From Candidatus Puniceispirillum sp. (lineage in GTDB: Bacteria; Pseudomonadota; Alphaproteobacteria; Puniceispirillales; Puniceispirillaceae), in NCBI GenBank assembly GCA_028382965.1, contig JAOEUK010000008.1, positions 36,891 to 100,890 on the forward strand: a stretch of 64,000 nt of DNA, read 5' to 3'. The notes beneath the pieces were generated by a model that was given only the letters and a program-made list of their open reading frames with translations, ran no database searches and had not been told where the DNA came from. Each line of letters begins with the position of its first letter. The first letter of the stretch is position 1. Shown in pieces: positions 1 to 9,729 of the stretch. A program made the position numbers and the translations under genes.

Positions 1-276
1 CACTGCAGCAATATCAGTGCAAGCCTTTTCTCCAACAACAACCTCACAATGAAGACCGCTAACAAGATCAATTAAATCATTTCTTTTGCTTTCATCATGG
101 ATTCCAATAATTTTTGGTTGAAATTCACGTGCAAGCGCAGCTAGACCAGTGTAATTTGTACCTGCCACCAATGCAAAAACAATGAACTGGTCAGGATGCT
201 GACGAACTAACGCTAATGTACTTTGTCCGATTGAACCAGTTGCCCCCAATACCGTGATATATTTTGTAAAAGACAT
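1..276 (-). CDS. dxr: 1-deoxy-D-xylulose 5-phosphate reductoisomerase, N-terminal part
   Basis: Catalyses the reductive rearrangement of DXP to MEP in the non-mevalonate isoprenoid pathway, in the cytoplasm with NADPH. Only the first 92 codons lie in the window; the gene runs off the left edge. Residues 8-17 read TVLGATGSIG, the N-terminal NADPH-binding loop typical of Dxr, and the following sequence (alanine-rich helix, then FQPKIIGIHDE) fits the family. It starts 12 bases after the cdsA stop and is the last visible member of the frr-uppS-cdsA-dxr run, an order common in alphaproteobacteria. The start ATG is the first in frame and immediately precedes the dinucleotide fold. Confidence 0.93.
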   Translation of the reverse strand, partial: MSFTKYITVLGATGSIGQSTLALVRQHPDQFIVFALVAGTNYTGLAALAREFQPKIIGIHDESKRNDLIDLVSGLHCEVVVGEKACTDIAAV

Positions 277-288
277 GATCTAAACCGT

Positions 289-1059
289 TTATATACCAAA
301 TAAATAGAAATAAATTGCTGGAACAGCAAATACATACCCATCAAAGCGGTCCAGCATACCACCATGGCCAGGTAAAATTGAGCCACTATCCTTGACTTTT
401 AAGTGACGCTTTACAGCAGATTCAAACAAATCACCAGCCTGTGCCAATACACCAATCACCAAACCCACAATTAGCGCTTCACCTAAGCTTGCAAACGTAA
501 AAACGTCTGACAAAAAAATTGTCAAAACCATTGCTCCAATCAACCCACCAACACTGCCAGAGACAGTCTTTTTTGGACTAACCTGTTGCCATAATTTTGG
601 CCCACCGACATGTCGCCCAACAAAATAGGCGGCGCTGTCACACATGGCAATAATCGCGGCAAGAGCAATAAGCAAAATATTGCCAGACGGTTGAGACAAA
701 AGGAAACCAGCGTAGCCAAGACAAAGGGAGAGAGATCCAACAAACAAGGCCACCAAGTAGTTGGTGTAAACCAAAACCAAAAAGGTCAACAAAAACACAA
801 TACCAACAACAAGAACTGGGGGCCGCGCAATAATCCAATGAGGAACTGACTGGACAACAATTAACCCCAGTAGTAAGTATCCTAATACTGTTGGCATCGC
901 TGTTAAACGCTTAACCTCCAGTCCCATGAGGACAGCAAGAAAACACAACGCTAAACCGCCAAATTGTTGATCATACCACAAGACAAAAACAACTGGGATA
1001 AGAAGTAATGCCCCAAATACACGGCGCATTGTTCCCGATAATTTAACGGGCTCTATCAC
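289..1059 (-). CDS. cdsA: Phosphatidate cytidylyltransferase (CDP-diglyceride synthase)
   Basis: Inner-membrane enzyme that activates phosphatidic acid with CTP to CDP-diacylglycerol for phospholipid synthesis. The 256-residue product is strongly hydrophobic with about seven membrane segments. Near residues 214-241 it carries the family signature: VKR, then KDSG, LPGHGGMLDRFDG, with the conserved Lys-Asp and terminal Asp-Arg-Phe-Asp. The start is a GTG whose first bases form a GTGA overlap with the uppS stop, so the two genes are probably translationally coupled. Part of the dxr-side lipid and isoprenoid run. Confidence 0.95.
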   Translation of the reverse strand: MIEPVKLSGTMRRVFGALLLIPVVFVLWYDQQFGGLALCFLAVLMGLEVKRLTAMPTVLGYLLLGLIVVQSVPHWIIARPPVLVVGIVFLLTFLVLVYTNYLVALFVGSLSLCLGYAGFLLSQPSGNILLIALAAIIAMCDSAAYFVGRHVGGPKLWQQVSPKKTVSGSVGGLIGAMVLTIFLSDVFTFASLGEALIVGLVIGVLAQAGDLFESAVKRHLKVKDSGSILPGHGGMLDRFDGYVFAVPAIYFYLFGI

Positions 1060-1802
1060 GCTAAATCGCTTTGTATCATTCGAAGGTGATGAATTTTATC
1101 CAATCTTCCACCGTATCGACGCTCACGCTTATAATACTCTTCTACCGCTAATAAAAAATCAACTTCAGTATAATCTGGCCAATTTTTATCACTAAAAACC
1201 AGTTCAGCATAGGATAAATCCCAGAGCATAAAATTTGAAATGCGTTTTTCTCCTCCAGTGCGAATTAACAGATCAACCGGTGGGAGCACCTTTGTCGAAA
1301 GCCTTGATTTCAACAGGTCATCATCTACAAGGCTGGCACTCAAAAGTCCTCTTTCAACCTCATACGCAATTTGTAATGCGGCCGCTGCGATATCCTGCCT
1401 TCCCCCATAATCAAGAGCTACAGTCAAATTCAGTCCAGAATTTGGCGCGGATTTTTTCTCTAAACTCGTAATCAAATTTTTTAATTCAAGTGAAAACCTA
1501 TCACGCCGCCCAACAACACGCAGGCGAATATTTTTATCTAACAAATCCTGCGCCTGGGTAGTGATAAATCTCGTCATTAAACCTAAAAGACCTTTTACCT
1601 CTGCCGGTGGACGCTGCCAGTTTTCAGTGGAGAAAGCAAAAACAGTAAGCCAGTTAATTTTTTGATCAATTGCTACTCGACTAATGTCCTGAAGCGTGTG
1701 AGCACCTTGGTTGTGCCCTTTCAACACCTCAAGACCATTATTGCGAGCCCAGCGACGATTACCATCCATTATGATCGCCAAGTGATTTAACGATTGTGGC
1801 AT
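1056..1802 (-). CDS. uppS: Isoprenyl transferase (undecaprenyl diphosphate synthase)
   Basis: Cis-prenyltransferase that builds C55 undecaprenyl diphosphate from FPP and IPP for peptidoglycan and other glycan carriers. The 248 residues match the family length. The start of the active site is MDGNRRWA at residues 12-19 (catalytic Asp13), FAFSTENW lies near residues 55-62, and the C-terminal IPP-site block contains LLIRTGGEKRISNFMLWD. It lies 34 bases after frr and overlaps cdsA by four bases. Soluble, membrane-associated enzyme. Confidence 0.96.
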   Translation of the reverse strand: MPQSLNHLAIIMDGNRRWARNNGLEVLKGHNQGAHTLQDISRVAIDQKINWLTVFAFSTENWQRPPAEVKGLLGLMTRFITTQAQDLLDKNIRLRVVGRRDRFSLELKNLITSLEKKSAPNSGLNLTVALDYGGRQDIAAAALQIAYEVERGLLSASLVDDDLLKSRLSTKVLPPVDLLIRTGGEKRISNFMLWDLSYAELVFSDKNWPDYTEVDFLLAVEEYYKRERRYGGRLDKIHHLRMIQSDLA

Positions 1803-1836
1803 TGTGAAACCCTTCAGATCTACATTAATTATGTAA

Positions 1837-2394
1837 CTATACTTGTGTTATTTCTTTCTCCTTATGCGAAAATGCATCATCAACCTTTTTTACATAGTCA
1901 TCGGTTAATTTTTGCACCGTATTTTCTTCTGTATGGCGATCATCTTCAGAAATCAAACCACCTTTTTCCGCTTTGCGGACGGTTTCAATACCTTCACGCC
2001 TGATATTTCGAATTGCAACACGGCACCCCTCAGCATAACGTCCAGCAATTTTGACCATGTCTTTTCTTCTCTCTTCTGAGAGATCAGGAATTGGAACTCG
2101 GATAAGACCACCCTCAGTCGCCGGATTTAATCCAAGGTTTGACTCCCTAATCGCTTTTTCTACCGACGGTGCCATTGAGATGTCCCAAACTGACACGGTT
2201 AACAACCTTGGCTCTGGAGCAGAAATATTACCAACCTGATTCATTGGCATTTTAGATCCATAGGCATCAACCATAATAGGTTCAAGCATCCCTGTTGACG
2301 CGCGACCAGCCCGAAGCCCCATAAACTCACTGTGCAAATTGGAAAGGCTCGCATCCATCCGGCGCTCAATGTCATCAATGTCAAGCTTGGCCAT
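1837..2394 (-). CDS. frr: Ribosome recycling factor
   Basis: Splits post-termination ribosomes together with EF-G. The 185 residues are the standard bacterial length, and the sequence shows the family start (DDIERRMDASLSNL), the VDAYGSKMPMNQVGNIS region, the RVPIPDLSEERR block, and the basic C-terminal half of the three-helix bundle. It sits between pyrH (56 bases upstream) and uppS (34 bases downstream), the usual pyrH-frr-uppS arrangement. A GGGG-rich Shine-Dalgarno sequence lies just upstream of the ATG at 2394. Confidence 0.97.
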   Translation of the reverse strand: MAKLDIDDIERRMDASLSNLHSEFMGLRAGRASTGMLEPIMVDAYGSKMPMNQVGNISAPEPRLLTVSVWDISMAPSVEKAIRESNLGLNPATEGGLIRVPIPDLSEERRKDMVKIAGRYAEGCRVAIRNIRREGIETVRKAEKGGLISEDDRHTEENTVQKLTDDYVKKVDDAFSHKEKEITQV

Positions 2395-2450
2395 CTATCC
2401 CCCCTACCTGGATCAGGTTTTTCGAACTGTAACAAACTATAGTCATCGTT

Positions 2451-3185
2451 TTACGAAACGATTGTAAATTGCCCTTTGTGTTTCACAACACGTTCAAATT
2501 CGCCCGGTGTCTCAATGGAAAAAACCAATATAGGAATATTGTTTTCACGTGACAAAGCAATTGCAGATGCATCCATAACCCTTAGGTCATCGGATAATAC
2601 TTGCATGTAGGACAAGCGATCATAACGTTTAGCGTCCTTGTTCTTTTCAGGGTCATCTGAGTAAACACCGTCAACTCTTGTCCCCTTCAAAAGGGCCTGG
2701 CAATTCATTTCTGAAGCGCGCAAAGCCGCAGCAGTATCTGTTGTAAAAAAGGGATTTCCAGTTCCAGCCGCAAAAATAACCACTCGTCCTTTTTCAAGGT
2801 GACGCGTTGCCCTGCGGCGTATGTATGGCTCACAAACCGCACTAATATTAAGTGCGGACTGAACGCGCACTGGCACATCCAATTGTTCAAGAGAGTTCTG
2901 CATCGCCAATGCATTCATAACTGTGGCCAACATGCCCATGTAATCTCCAGTAGCACGTTCCATACCAGCCGCTGCACCTGACATACCACGAAAAATATTT
3001 CCACCACCTATTACTAAGCAAACCTCAACACCGCTTGCTACAACGTCTTTTACCTGTTGCGCGACAGTCCCCACCATTTCTGGGTCAATCCCATAGGGCA
3101 AAGCTCCCATCAATGACTCACCTGATATCTTCAACATTACTCGGCTGTAGATATGTAACGGTGATGATTTAGACCCCTCTGTCAC
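2451..3185 (-). CDS. pyrH: Uridylate kinase (UMP kinase)
   Basis: Phosphorylates UMP to UDP with ATP; bacterial type of the amino-acid kinase fold, hexameric, cytoplasmic. The 244-residue product shows MLKISGESL near residue 17 (phosphate-binding lysine), the glycine-rich IGGGNIFRG block near residue 60, [13 protein letters not shown] near 140 and a [13 protein letters not shown] segment near 172. About 12 extra residues precede the usual start, so a start at the later MLKISGES region would be too late and the ATG at 3185 is preferred. Lies between tsf and frr. Confidence 0.96.
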   Translation of the reverse strand: MTEGSKSSPLHIYSRVMLKISGESLMGALPYGIDPEMVGTVAQQVKDVVASGVEVCLVIGGGNIFRGMSGAAAGMERATGDYMGMLATVMNALAMQNSLEQLDVPVRVQSALNISAVCEPYIRRRATRHLEKGRVVIFAAGTGNPFFTTDTAAALRASEMNCQALLKGTRVDGVYSDDPEKNKDAKRYDRLSYMQVLSDDLRVMDASAIALSRENNIPILVFSIETPGEFERVVKHKGQFTIVS

Positions 3186-3231
3186 GTTTCATATACTCCC
3201 TTAGATGAACAAAAATACGGCCCACAAGGAC

Positions 3232-4149
3232 TTAGGCAAGCTGAGCAGCAACATCAGCGGCAAAGTCAGATGCTTCTTTTTCTACACCTTCGCCAAGATT
3301 AAACCGAACAAATGCCGTAAGTGCAATATTAGCGCCAGCTTTTTTCCCAGCATTAGTTACCACATCAGCAATCCGTGTTTCCCCATCTACTACAGACGTC
3401 TGTTCAAGCAAAACAACCTCCTGGTAGTATTTTTTCATTCGTCCTTCAACCATTTTTTCTGCAATTTCTTGAGGTTTTCCTGATGTTTTTGCTTGTTCGA
3501 TCAGCACGTCACGTTCACGCGCAACCGTCTGGGCATCTAAATCTTCAACTGACAAGCTTGCCGGTGATGTCGCCGCAATGTGCATCGCGATTTGCTTGCC
3601 AAGTGTAACAAGAGTTACCTCGTCTGCAGTTGACTCAAGTGCAACCAGCACACCGATGCGGCCAAGCCCTTCAGCTGTCGCGTTGTGCACGTAAGGTACA
3701 ATTGCTCCATTTAAAACTTCTAGAGAATGCATCCGACGTAGAGACATATTCTCACCAATCGTTGCGATCTGATGAGTTATCTCTTCAGCAACAGTCCTGC
3801 CTGTTTCTGGAAAGTCACAGGCTTTTAAAGCTTCAAGGTCACTGGCCCCAAGAGCCAGAAAAGCCAAAGACGAAACAAAGGACTGAAATTCGTTGTTGCG
3901 CGCGACAAAGTCAGTTTCAGCGTTTAATTCAACAACCGCTCCTTTTACCCCAGCAACGGCAATACCAATAAGACCCTCAGCAGCAACACGGCCAGATTTT
4001 TTTGCGGCAGCAGCCAGCCCTTTGGTCCGCAGCCAGTCAATAGCAGCGTCCATATCCCCATCAGATTCACCAAGGGCTTTTTTACAATCCATCATGCCTG
4101 CGCCAGACTTTCCACGCAGTTCCTTAACCAGAGCAGCAGTCACACCCAT
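3232..4149 (-). CDS. tsf: Translation elongation factor Ts
   Basis: Nucleotide exchange factor that releases GDP from EF-Tu. The product is 305 residues. The N-terminal UBA-like domain contains [20 protein letters not shown], and the core has the [10 protein letters not shown] motif that contacts EF-Tu. The later part has the duplicated alpha/beta dimerisation domains and ends near FVRFNLGEG. It follows rpsB by 104 bases, as in nearly all bacteria, so the two are likely co-transcribed. Confidence 0.97.
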   Translation of the reverse strand: MGVTAALVKELRGKSGAGMMDCKKALGESDGDMDAAIDWLRTKGLAAAAKKSGRVAAEGLIGIAVAGVKGAVVELNAETDFVARNNEFQSFVSSLAFLALGASDLEALKACDFPETGRTVAEEITHQIATIGENMSLRRMHSLEVLNGAIVPYVHNATAEGLGRIGVLVALESTADEVTLVTLGKQIAMHIAATSPASLSVEDLDAQTVARERDVLIEQAKTSGKPQEIAEKMVEGRMKKYYQEVVLLEQTSVVDGETRIADVVTNAGKKAGANIALTAFVRFNLGEGVEKEASDFAADVAAQLA

Positions 4150-4253
4150 TTCATCGTCCTTCTCTCAAAGCTAAAATCGTTGATTGGCAGATCGCCAAAT
4201 CAAATTATTCAACAACCGTTCAGAATAATATTTCCAGATTAACAGTTTCAATT

Positions 4254-5294
4254 TTAGGAGCTTGCATCACCTTCAGCCACAGGCGTAGCGTCACCTTCAG
4301 CCACAGGCGTAGCATCACCTTCAGCCACAGGCGTAGCCTCAGGCGTAGCCTCAGGCGTAGCCTCAGGCGTAGCCTCAGCAGCAGCCACAGGCGTAGCCTC
4401 AGCAGCAGCCACAGGCGTAGCCTCAGCAGCAGCCACAGGCGTAGCCTCAGCAGCAGCCACAGGCGTAGCCTCAGCAGCAGCCACAGGCGCAGCCTCAGCA
4501 GCAGCCACAGGCGGCGCAGCTGAAGGAACCTCTACGGCAGAGCCAAGTGCTGCTTCAACCGGCATTTCACTTGCTTCACCAGCATCCACACCACTCTTCA
4601 TCAGTTCTGTTTGCAACCCATCAAGGACAGCTGCCTGAACGAGCTCACAATAGAAAGTGATAGACCGCATCGCGTCATCATTGCCCGGGATCAGATAATC
4701 GACACCATCCGGATTGGCATTACTGTCCACCACAGCAGCAACCGGAATCCCAAGGCGGTTTGCCTCCTGGACAGCAATCGCTTCCTTATTTGTATCAAGG
4801 ATAAACAGCATGTCAGGAATACCACCCATTTCCTTAATCCCCCCAAGAGTACGTTCCAATTTTTCCTGCTCTCGAGTGATCTGAAGTGCCTCTTTTTTAG
4901 TCACTTGGTTAATCTCACCACTTTCAATGCGCGCTTCAACTTCTCGCAATCGACGTATTGACTGTGATACGGTGGTCCAATTTGTCAACATGCCACCAAG
5001 CCAACGATGATTAACATAATATTGGCCACAATTTGTTGCAGTTTCAGCAATTTTTTCTGCAGCGGCACGTTTTGTACCAACAAACAAGACCCGTCCACCA
5101 CGTGAAGTGACGTCGCTTAAAGCTTTTAGAGCTGCATGTAACATTGGCTGTGTTTGCTGAAGATCGAGGATATGAGTTTTATTACGCTCTCCAAAAATGA
5201 ATGTTTCCATCTTTGGGTTCCAACGACGAGTGCTGTGACCAAAATGAACGCCTGCTTCAAGCATCTGACGCATTGTAAAAGTAGGGAGAGCCAT
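4254..5294 (-). CDS. rpsB: Small ribosomal subunit protein uS2 with long repeat tail
   Basis: Ribosomal protein S2, late-binding 30S protein. Residues 1 to about 230 are ordinary S2: [20 protein letters not shown] near the start, the ILDLQQT block, [20 protein letters not shown] near residue 190. The protein then continues to residue 346, well beyond the roughly 240-260 residues usual for S2. The last ~86 residues are built from tandem units: PVAAAEAT copies, then three PEAT units, then three PVAEGDAT units, rich in Ala, Pro and Glu and net acidic. Ala/Glu-rich S2 tails occur in alphaproteobacteria; the copy number here is likely variable. Followed by tsf. The function of the tail is unknown to me. 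Confidence 0.97.
   Translation of the reverse strand: MALPTFTMRQMLEAGVHFGHSTRRWNPKMETFIFGERNKTHILDLQQTQPMLHAALKALSDVTSRGGRVLFVGTKRAAAEKIAETATNCGQYYVNHRWLGGMLTNWTTVSQSIRRLREVEARIESGEINQVTKKEALQITREQEKLERTLGGIKEMGGIPDMLFILDTNKEAIAVQEANRLGIPVAAVVDSNANPDGVDYLIPGNDDAMRSITFYCELVQAAVLDGLQTELMKSGVDAGEASEMPVEAALGSAVEVPSAAPPVAAAEAAPVAAAEATPVAAAEATPVAAAEATPVAAAEATPVAAAEATPEATPEATPEATPVAEGDATPVAEGDATPVAEGDASS
4261..4511. repeat. In-frame tandem repeats in the 3' end of rpsB
   Basis: Three adjacent repeat blocks inside the coding sequence. On the plus strand the largest is a 24-base unit, gccacaggcgtagcctcagc plus agca, in about five near-identical copies plus a variant (roughly 4381-4511). Next to it is a 12-base unit, ctcaggcgtagc, in three copies (about 4333-4378), then a 24-base unit containing accttcagccacaggcgtag in three copies (about 4261-4332). 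All units are multiples of three, so copy-number change keeps the frame. Confidence 0.9.
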
Positions 5295-5415
5295 TTAGTA
5301 TACTCCTATTCTCCGGTTAAACCTCCAAGGGGGAAATGAAAGGCTATTGCCCTCACCGGATGGCCAACAAAGCAGATTTTGCCGCGTTGAGGCCGCCCCC
5401 ATGTGTGAATTAAAA

Positions 5416-5431
5416 GTTGATTACTATCAAC
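5416..5431. promoter_or_regulatory. Inverted repeat in the rpsB upstream region
   Basis: GTTGAT-TACT-ATCAAC, perfect 6-base arms with a 4-base centre, about 120 bases upstream of rpsB in the 210-base gap after dnaE. It lies where a promoter or 5' leader for rpsB-tsf would be expected. It could be an operator or an RNA hairpin. Short palindromes of this size arise by chance in AT-rich DNA, so this is only a candidate. Confidence 0.25.
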
Positions 5432-5488
5432 ACACTTAAAAAGCAACCCTACAGAAATAAAAATACAAACCAATCAGCATTTAATCAA

Positions 5489-5506
5489 AATGCTTAAACA
5501 AGCATT
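5489..5506 (-). terminator. Possible terminator hairpin at the end of dnaE
   Basis: AATGCTT and AAGCATT form perfect 7-base arms around a 4-base loop, overlapping the dnaE stop codon (5505-5507). Read in the dnaE direction, the hairpin is followed by TTTGATT, a short imperfect T run. The stem is AT-rich, so termination would be weak. Its placement directly at the dnaE stop and before the rpsB leader is the main support. Confidence 0.35.
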
Positions 5507-8500
5507 ATAATTCATTGACACGCAAAATACCTGGCATGCGCCGCAATTCCTCTCTCAATTTTCCACTTAACTTAAAACGACCAGGAAGGCCAATACTTAC
5601 CTCTCTCTCTTCAACTAACAGTTGTATTTTAACTTCCGCCTTGCCAGGCCCATCTGCTTTTAAAGCTTCTTTTAGCAGTTTCAGTGGCTCCACATCCTTG
5701 ACCCAAAGTGCCACTCCTCCATGCCAAGCGGCAATTGCATCATCTAGCAACTGAACACGGCCAGCTAGCAAACGAGTTCCATTATTATCAGCTTTTAAAT
5801 TTGCAGAAATCAAAAGTGGTTTTTCGGAATCTAATAACTCATTGCCTTCAGCAAGCACCTCAGAAAAAAATGTTACTTCAAACACTCCGGTCTGATCAGT
5901 AAACTGAACAAAAGCAAAACGATTTCCACGCTGTGACATTCTCACTTGTTTACTGGTTACAGACCCAGCAAGATTGACCCGCATTGGAGGGTTACCACTT
6001 TCGATAAGTTCATTTAACTTTGTATGAGTAGTCACACGTAAACGGCTCAGTTGATTTGCATAACTATCAAGTGGATGCGCTGATAAATAAAGGCCAAGAG
6101 AGTCAAACTCTTCTTTCAACCGCTCCACACCAGCCCAATCAATGACTTCTTTTAATCTAATTTTATCGTCAACAACACCTCTTTCATTTGCGAACAAACT
6201 GTCCTGATTTGATTCAGATTCTCGTCGCATTGTGTCAGCATGGGATAAAATAAAATCTATATTTTCAATGATTTCACGTCTATTGTGATGAATTTTATCG
6301 AGTGCGCCAGCTCGAGCTAAAGCCTCCACCTGGCGTCGGTTTATCACTTCTCTTGGTAACCGTTTTAGAAAATCCTCGAGAGATTGAAATGGGCCATCCA
6401 AATCTCTAATATTAGTTAAGCGATTCATCGCCTCAAAACCAACATTCTTGATCGCAGACAAAGCGTACCTCACCGCCAAGGCCCCGTCAGCTTTATTGTC
6501 ATTAATTTTTTCAACAGCAAAGCTGGATGATGACCTGTTTATATCTGGCGCCAACACCAAAATACCTTTTTGCTGACATTCCTGACGAAACATTGCTAAT
6601 TTATCAGTATTTCCTGTCTCAAGCGCCATAGAAGCTGCCAGAAACTCAGCTGGATGATTGGCCTTTAGATAGGCTGTTTGATATGAGACAAGAGCATAAG
6701 CCGCAGCGTGCGATTTATTAAACCCATATCCCGCAAACGCAGCGATTTTATCAAAAACATCTGATGCCAGTTGTTCTGAAAGGCCATGCTCAACCGCACC
6801 CTTAGAAAAGATTTGACGCTGCTCATCCATTTCTTTCTTAATCTTTTTACCCATAGCTCGACGTAGAATATCAGCGCTACCGAGTGTGTAACCAGCAAGA
6901 ACCCGGGCAGCTTGCTGCACCTGCTCTTGATAGATCATAATCCCATAGGTCTCAGCTAGCACTGGCTCCAAATCCGGGTGCATGTAAATGATTTTAGTTG
7001 GATCATGTTTACGTGCAACATAATCCTTTATATTCTCCATTGGACCGGGACGATAAAGAGCTACTACCGCAATTATGTCTTCGAATCGATCCGGCTTCAA
7101 GCCACGAAGAACATCACGCATACCACTCGATTCAAGTTGAAAAACTCCACCTGTGTCTCCATTAGACAACATCTCGAAAGTGTTTTTATCGTCAAGAGGT
7201 AGATCACTAAGGTCAACTTCCGTGCCATTCTGGGCGATAAACTTTACAGCTTTTTGAAGTACTGTGAGCGTCTTTAAGCCAAGAAAGTCAAACTTGACCA
7301 AGCCAGCTTTTTCCACCCACTTCATGTTGAATTGGGTCACCGGCATATCTGACCTAGGATCACGGTAAAGTGGAACAAGCTCCGTTAACGGGCGATCACT
7401 GATCACAAGTCCTGCAGCATGGGTTGATGCGTGGCGATAAAGCCCTTCAATTTTCATCGACACATCGATTAAATCTGCAACTTGTTCATCTTCGCGACGC
7501 TGCTTACGCAGCTCATCTTCAGATACTAAAGCTTCAGCAATTGTTGTCGGTTTAGCAGGGTTATTAGGTATCAGCTTAGCTATCCGGTCAACCTGTCCAT
7601 AGGGCATATCAAGAACACGCCCAACATCACGCAATGCGGCACGAGCCTGAAGTGACCCAAAGGTAATGATCTGTGCTACCTTATCATGTCCGTATTTATG
7701 TTGCACATAAGTGATCACCTCGTCTCTACGATCTTGACAAAAATCAATATCAAAATCCGGCATTGATACACGTTCAGGATTCAAAAATCTTTCAAATAAA
7801 AGGCCCCATTTCAGGGGGTCCAAATCAGTAATTGACAATGCCCAGGCTACAACAGATCCCGCCCCTGAACCGCGACCGGGACCAACTGGAATATTTTGAG
7901 CCTTCGCCCATTGAATAAAATCAGCAACAATTAGAAAATAACCTGGAAATCCCATTTGCTTGATAACATCCAGCTCAAACTCTAGTCTGTCAAAATAAGG
8001 CTTAGCAATTAATTTTTCATCTCCCGCAGACATTTTTTGGTTATAAACGTGGCGAATAAGTCGCTTAGAAAGCCCATCTGAAGCCTGCAAAGTCAATTCT
8101 TCTTCTTCACTTCGTCCATCAGGCAATTTGAAAGGTGGTAAAATTGGATCACGAATAACTGCCATCACGCTGCAACGCCGAGCTATAACTAACGTATTCA
8201 CAATTGCTTCTGGAATATCCCGAAATAATTCAGTCATTTCCAAGCCACTTTTAAAGTAATGTTCAGGCGAATATCTTGGCCGGTTTGCCTCGGCAAACTT
8301 ACGACCTGTGCCTATACACACAAGTGTGTCGTGAGGTTGGCTCATATTTGCATTCTCAAACCGACAATCATTGGTTGCAACCAATGGCACATTTAGCTGA
8401 TCAGCAATATTGAGAAGATAAGGTTCGGCAGCATGCTCGACTACCAAGTTATGACGCTGCAATTCGATATAGAACCGATCAGTGAAAATCGCCAAAAGCT

Positions 8501-8960
8501 TGCTTGCTCTTTCCTTCGCCAAAGCCGGTCGGCCATCACCAGCAGGCCCACCAACAAAACCAGCTAAAGCACCACCGCTTAAAAGTAACAAGCCGTCTGC
8601 ATGCGCAGCAAGATCACTTATTTCACAGGCTGGGTTTTGAGAAGCATCTGCTTCAAGAAGAGTTTTTGATAAAAGTTTTGAAAGATTGGTGTAGCCAGTG
8701 TCATTTTTAGCCAATAACACAACTTCACCCTGCCCCTGCTGATCCAAAAGGTTTATCTGAGTTCCCATAATTGGTTGAACACCAGATCTGGCAAGTGTTT
8801 GTGCAAATTCAAGTGCACCAAACATATTATTGGTATCAGTAATGGCAGCTGCAGGCTGGTTATCGTCAAGAATTAATGACAAAAGAACTTTTATACGCAA
8901 GGTAGATTCTGCCAGGGAATAAGCACTATGCAACCGAAGGTGAACAAAATTAAACGGCAT
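5505..8960 (-). CDS. dnaE: DNA polymerase III alpha subunit
   Basis: Replicative polymerase catalytic subunit, 1151 residues, close to the E. coli length. Order: N-terminal PHP domain (residues ~1-280, start FVHLRLHSAYSLAE), polymerase palm with GPGRGSGAGSVVAWAL near 360 and MPDFDIDFCQDRR near 400 carrying catalytic aspartates, fingers, helix-hairpin-helix region, an OB fold near residue 990 (SKQVRMSQRGNRFAFVQF), and a C-terminal tau-binding region. The PHP start reads HLRLH as in E. coli, where the domain is not an active proofreading nuclease, so a separate epsilon subunit is expected. Flanked by lolD and rpsB. Confidence 0.98.
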   Translation of the reverse strand: MPFNFVHLRLHSAYSLAESTLRIKVLLSLILDDNQPAAAITDTNNMFGALEFAQTLARSGVQPIMGTQINLLDQQGQGEVVLLAKNDTGYTNLSKLLSKTLLEADASQNPACEISDLAAHADGLLLLSGGALAGFVGGPAGDGRPALAKERASKLLAIFTDRFYIELQRHNLVVEHAAEPYLLNIADQLNVPLVATNDCRFENANMSQPHDTLVCIGTGRKFAEANRPRYSPEHYFKSGLEMTELFRDIPEAIVNTLVIARRCSVMAVIRDPILPPFKLPDGRSEEEELTLQASDGLSKRLIRHVYNQKMSAGDEKLIAKPYFDRLEFELDVIKQMGFPGYFLIVADFIQWAKAQNIPVGPGRGSGAGSVVAWALSITDLDPLKWGLLFERFLNPERVSMPDFDIDFCQDRRDEVITYVQHKYGHDKVAQIITFGSLQARAALRDVGRVLDMPYGQVDRIAKLIPNNPAKPTTIAEALVSEDELRKQRREDEQVADLIDVSMKIEGLYRHASTHAAGLVISDRPLTELVPLYRDPRSDMPVTQFNMKWVEKAGLVKFDFLGLKTLTVLQKAVKFIAQNGTEVDLSDLPLDDKNTFEMLSNGDTGGVFQLESSGMRDVLRGLKPDRFEDIIAVVALYRPGPMENIKDYVARKHDPTKIIYMHPDLEPVLAETYGIMIYQEQVQQAARVLAGYTLGSADILRRAMGKKIKKEMDEQRQIFSKGAVEHGLSEQLASDVFDKIAAFAGYGFNKSHAAAYALVSYQTAYLKANHPAEFLAASMALETGNTDKLAMFRQECQQKGILVLAPDINRSSSSFAVEKINDNKADGALAVRYALSAIKNVGFEAMNRLTNIRDLDGPFQSLEDFLKRLPREVINRRQVEALARAGALDKIHHNRREIIENIDFILSHADTMRRESESNQDSLFANERGVVDDKIRLKEVIDWAGVERLKEEFDSLGLYLSAHPLDSYANQLSRLRVTTHTKLNELIESGNPPMRVNLAGSVTSKQVRMSQRGNRFAFVQFTDQTGVFEVTFFSEVLAEGNELLDSEKPLLISANLKADNNGTRLLAGRVQLLDDAIAAWHGGVALWVKDVEPLKLLKEALKADGPGKAEVKIQLLVEEREVSIGLPGRFKLSGKLREELRRMPGILRVNEL

Positions 8961-9021
8961 ACAAAACTCTCAGGATATTGCAGATGATATTGTAACTCAA
9001 ATTCAAAAAAATATTATCAAG

Positions 9022-9729
9022 TTATCCTATTGGAATGACTTGCCCATTTTCAATAGTCAAAACAGAGTCCATATTAAGTGCTAGCTGTTGGTTGTGCGTT
9101 ACAACTAATGCCGCTGTTCCTGTCGCCCGCGTAATTGAAGACAAATGTTGAAATACTTCCTTTGCGGTATCAGGATCAAGATTACCAGTTGGTTCATCAG
9201 CAAGCAAAACCCGTGGTGCATTCGCTACAGAGCGTGCAATTGCCACACGCTGCTGTTCGCCACCAGATAGCAAGCCTGGGCGATGATCAGCCCTTGCTTG
9301 CAAACCAACCATAGCTAAGAGTTGGTCAGCCCTAGCCGCAGCTTCAAAACGATCAAGTCCAGCAAGCATTTGAGGTATCATGATATTTTCTGAAGCCGAA
9401 AATTCAGGCAACAGCCGATGAAACTGGAACACAAAACCTATATCTGTTCGGCGCATCAATGCCCTTTTTGATCGGCCAAGACTGTTAGCCTCCACGCCAT
9501 CAATCAGAACTAAACCAGAATCAGGTTGCTCCAATAATCCTGCAATATTTAACAGCGTAGATTTGCCAGAGCCGGAAGGACCAATAAGTGCCTTCATTTC
9601 TCCAGCATGAACTGATAAGTTGGCATTAACAAGAATATCCAACTTGACCAAACCCTGGAAAAAACTTTGCGTTACACCACGCAATTCAAGTAAAGGGTTG
9701 CTATCCGTTGCTTCTTGAAGCTTATTCAT
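9022..9729 (-). CDS. lolD: Lipoprotein-releasing system ATPase LolD
   Basis: ATPase of the LolCDE-type transporter that extracts lipoproteins from the inner membrane for delivery to LolA. Walker A is GPSGSGKST, the signature is [14 protein letters not shown], and Walker B is [27 protein letters not shown] is the LolD-typical Q-loop region. An upstream in-frame ATG at 9789 exists but would add 20 residues inside lolC. The start at 9729 ([14 protein letters not shown]) gives an 8-base ATGAATAA overlap with the lolC stop and a normal length of 235 residues. Confidence 0.95.
   Translation of the reverse strand: MNKLQEATDSNPLLELRGVTQSFFQGLVKLDILVNANLSVHAGEMKALIGPSGSGKSTLLNIAGLLEQPDSGLVLIDGVEANSLGRSKRALMRRTDIGFVFQFHRLLPEFSASENIMIPQMLAGLDRFEAAARADQLLAMVGLQARADHRPGLLSGGEQQRVAIARSVANAPRVLLADEPTGNLDPDTAKEVFQHLSSITRATGTAALVVTHNQQLALNMDSVLTIENGQVIPIG

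Noticed and set aside
4261..4511. Regular repeat array that could look like CRISPR
   Set aside because: Units are adjacent without unique spacers, are multiples of three bases and are read in frame as the rpsB tail.
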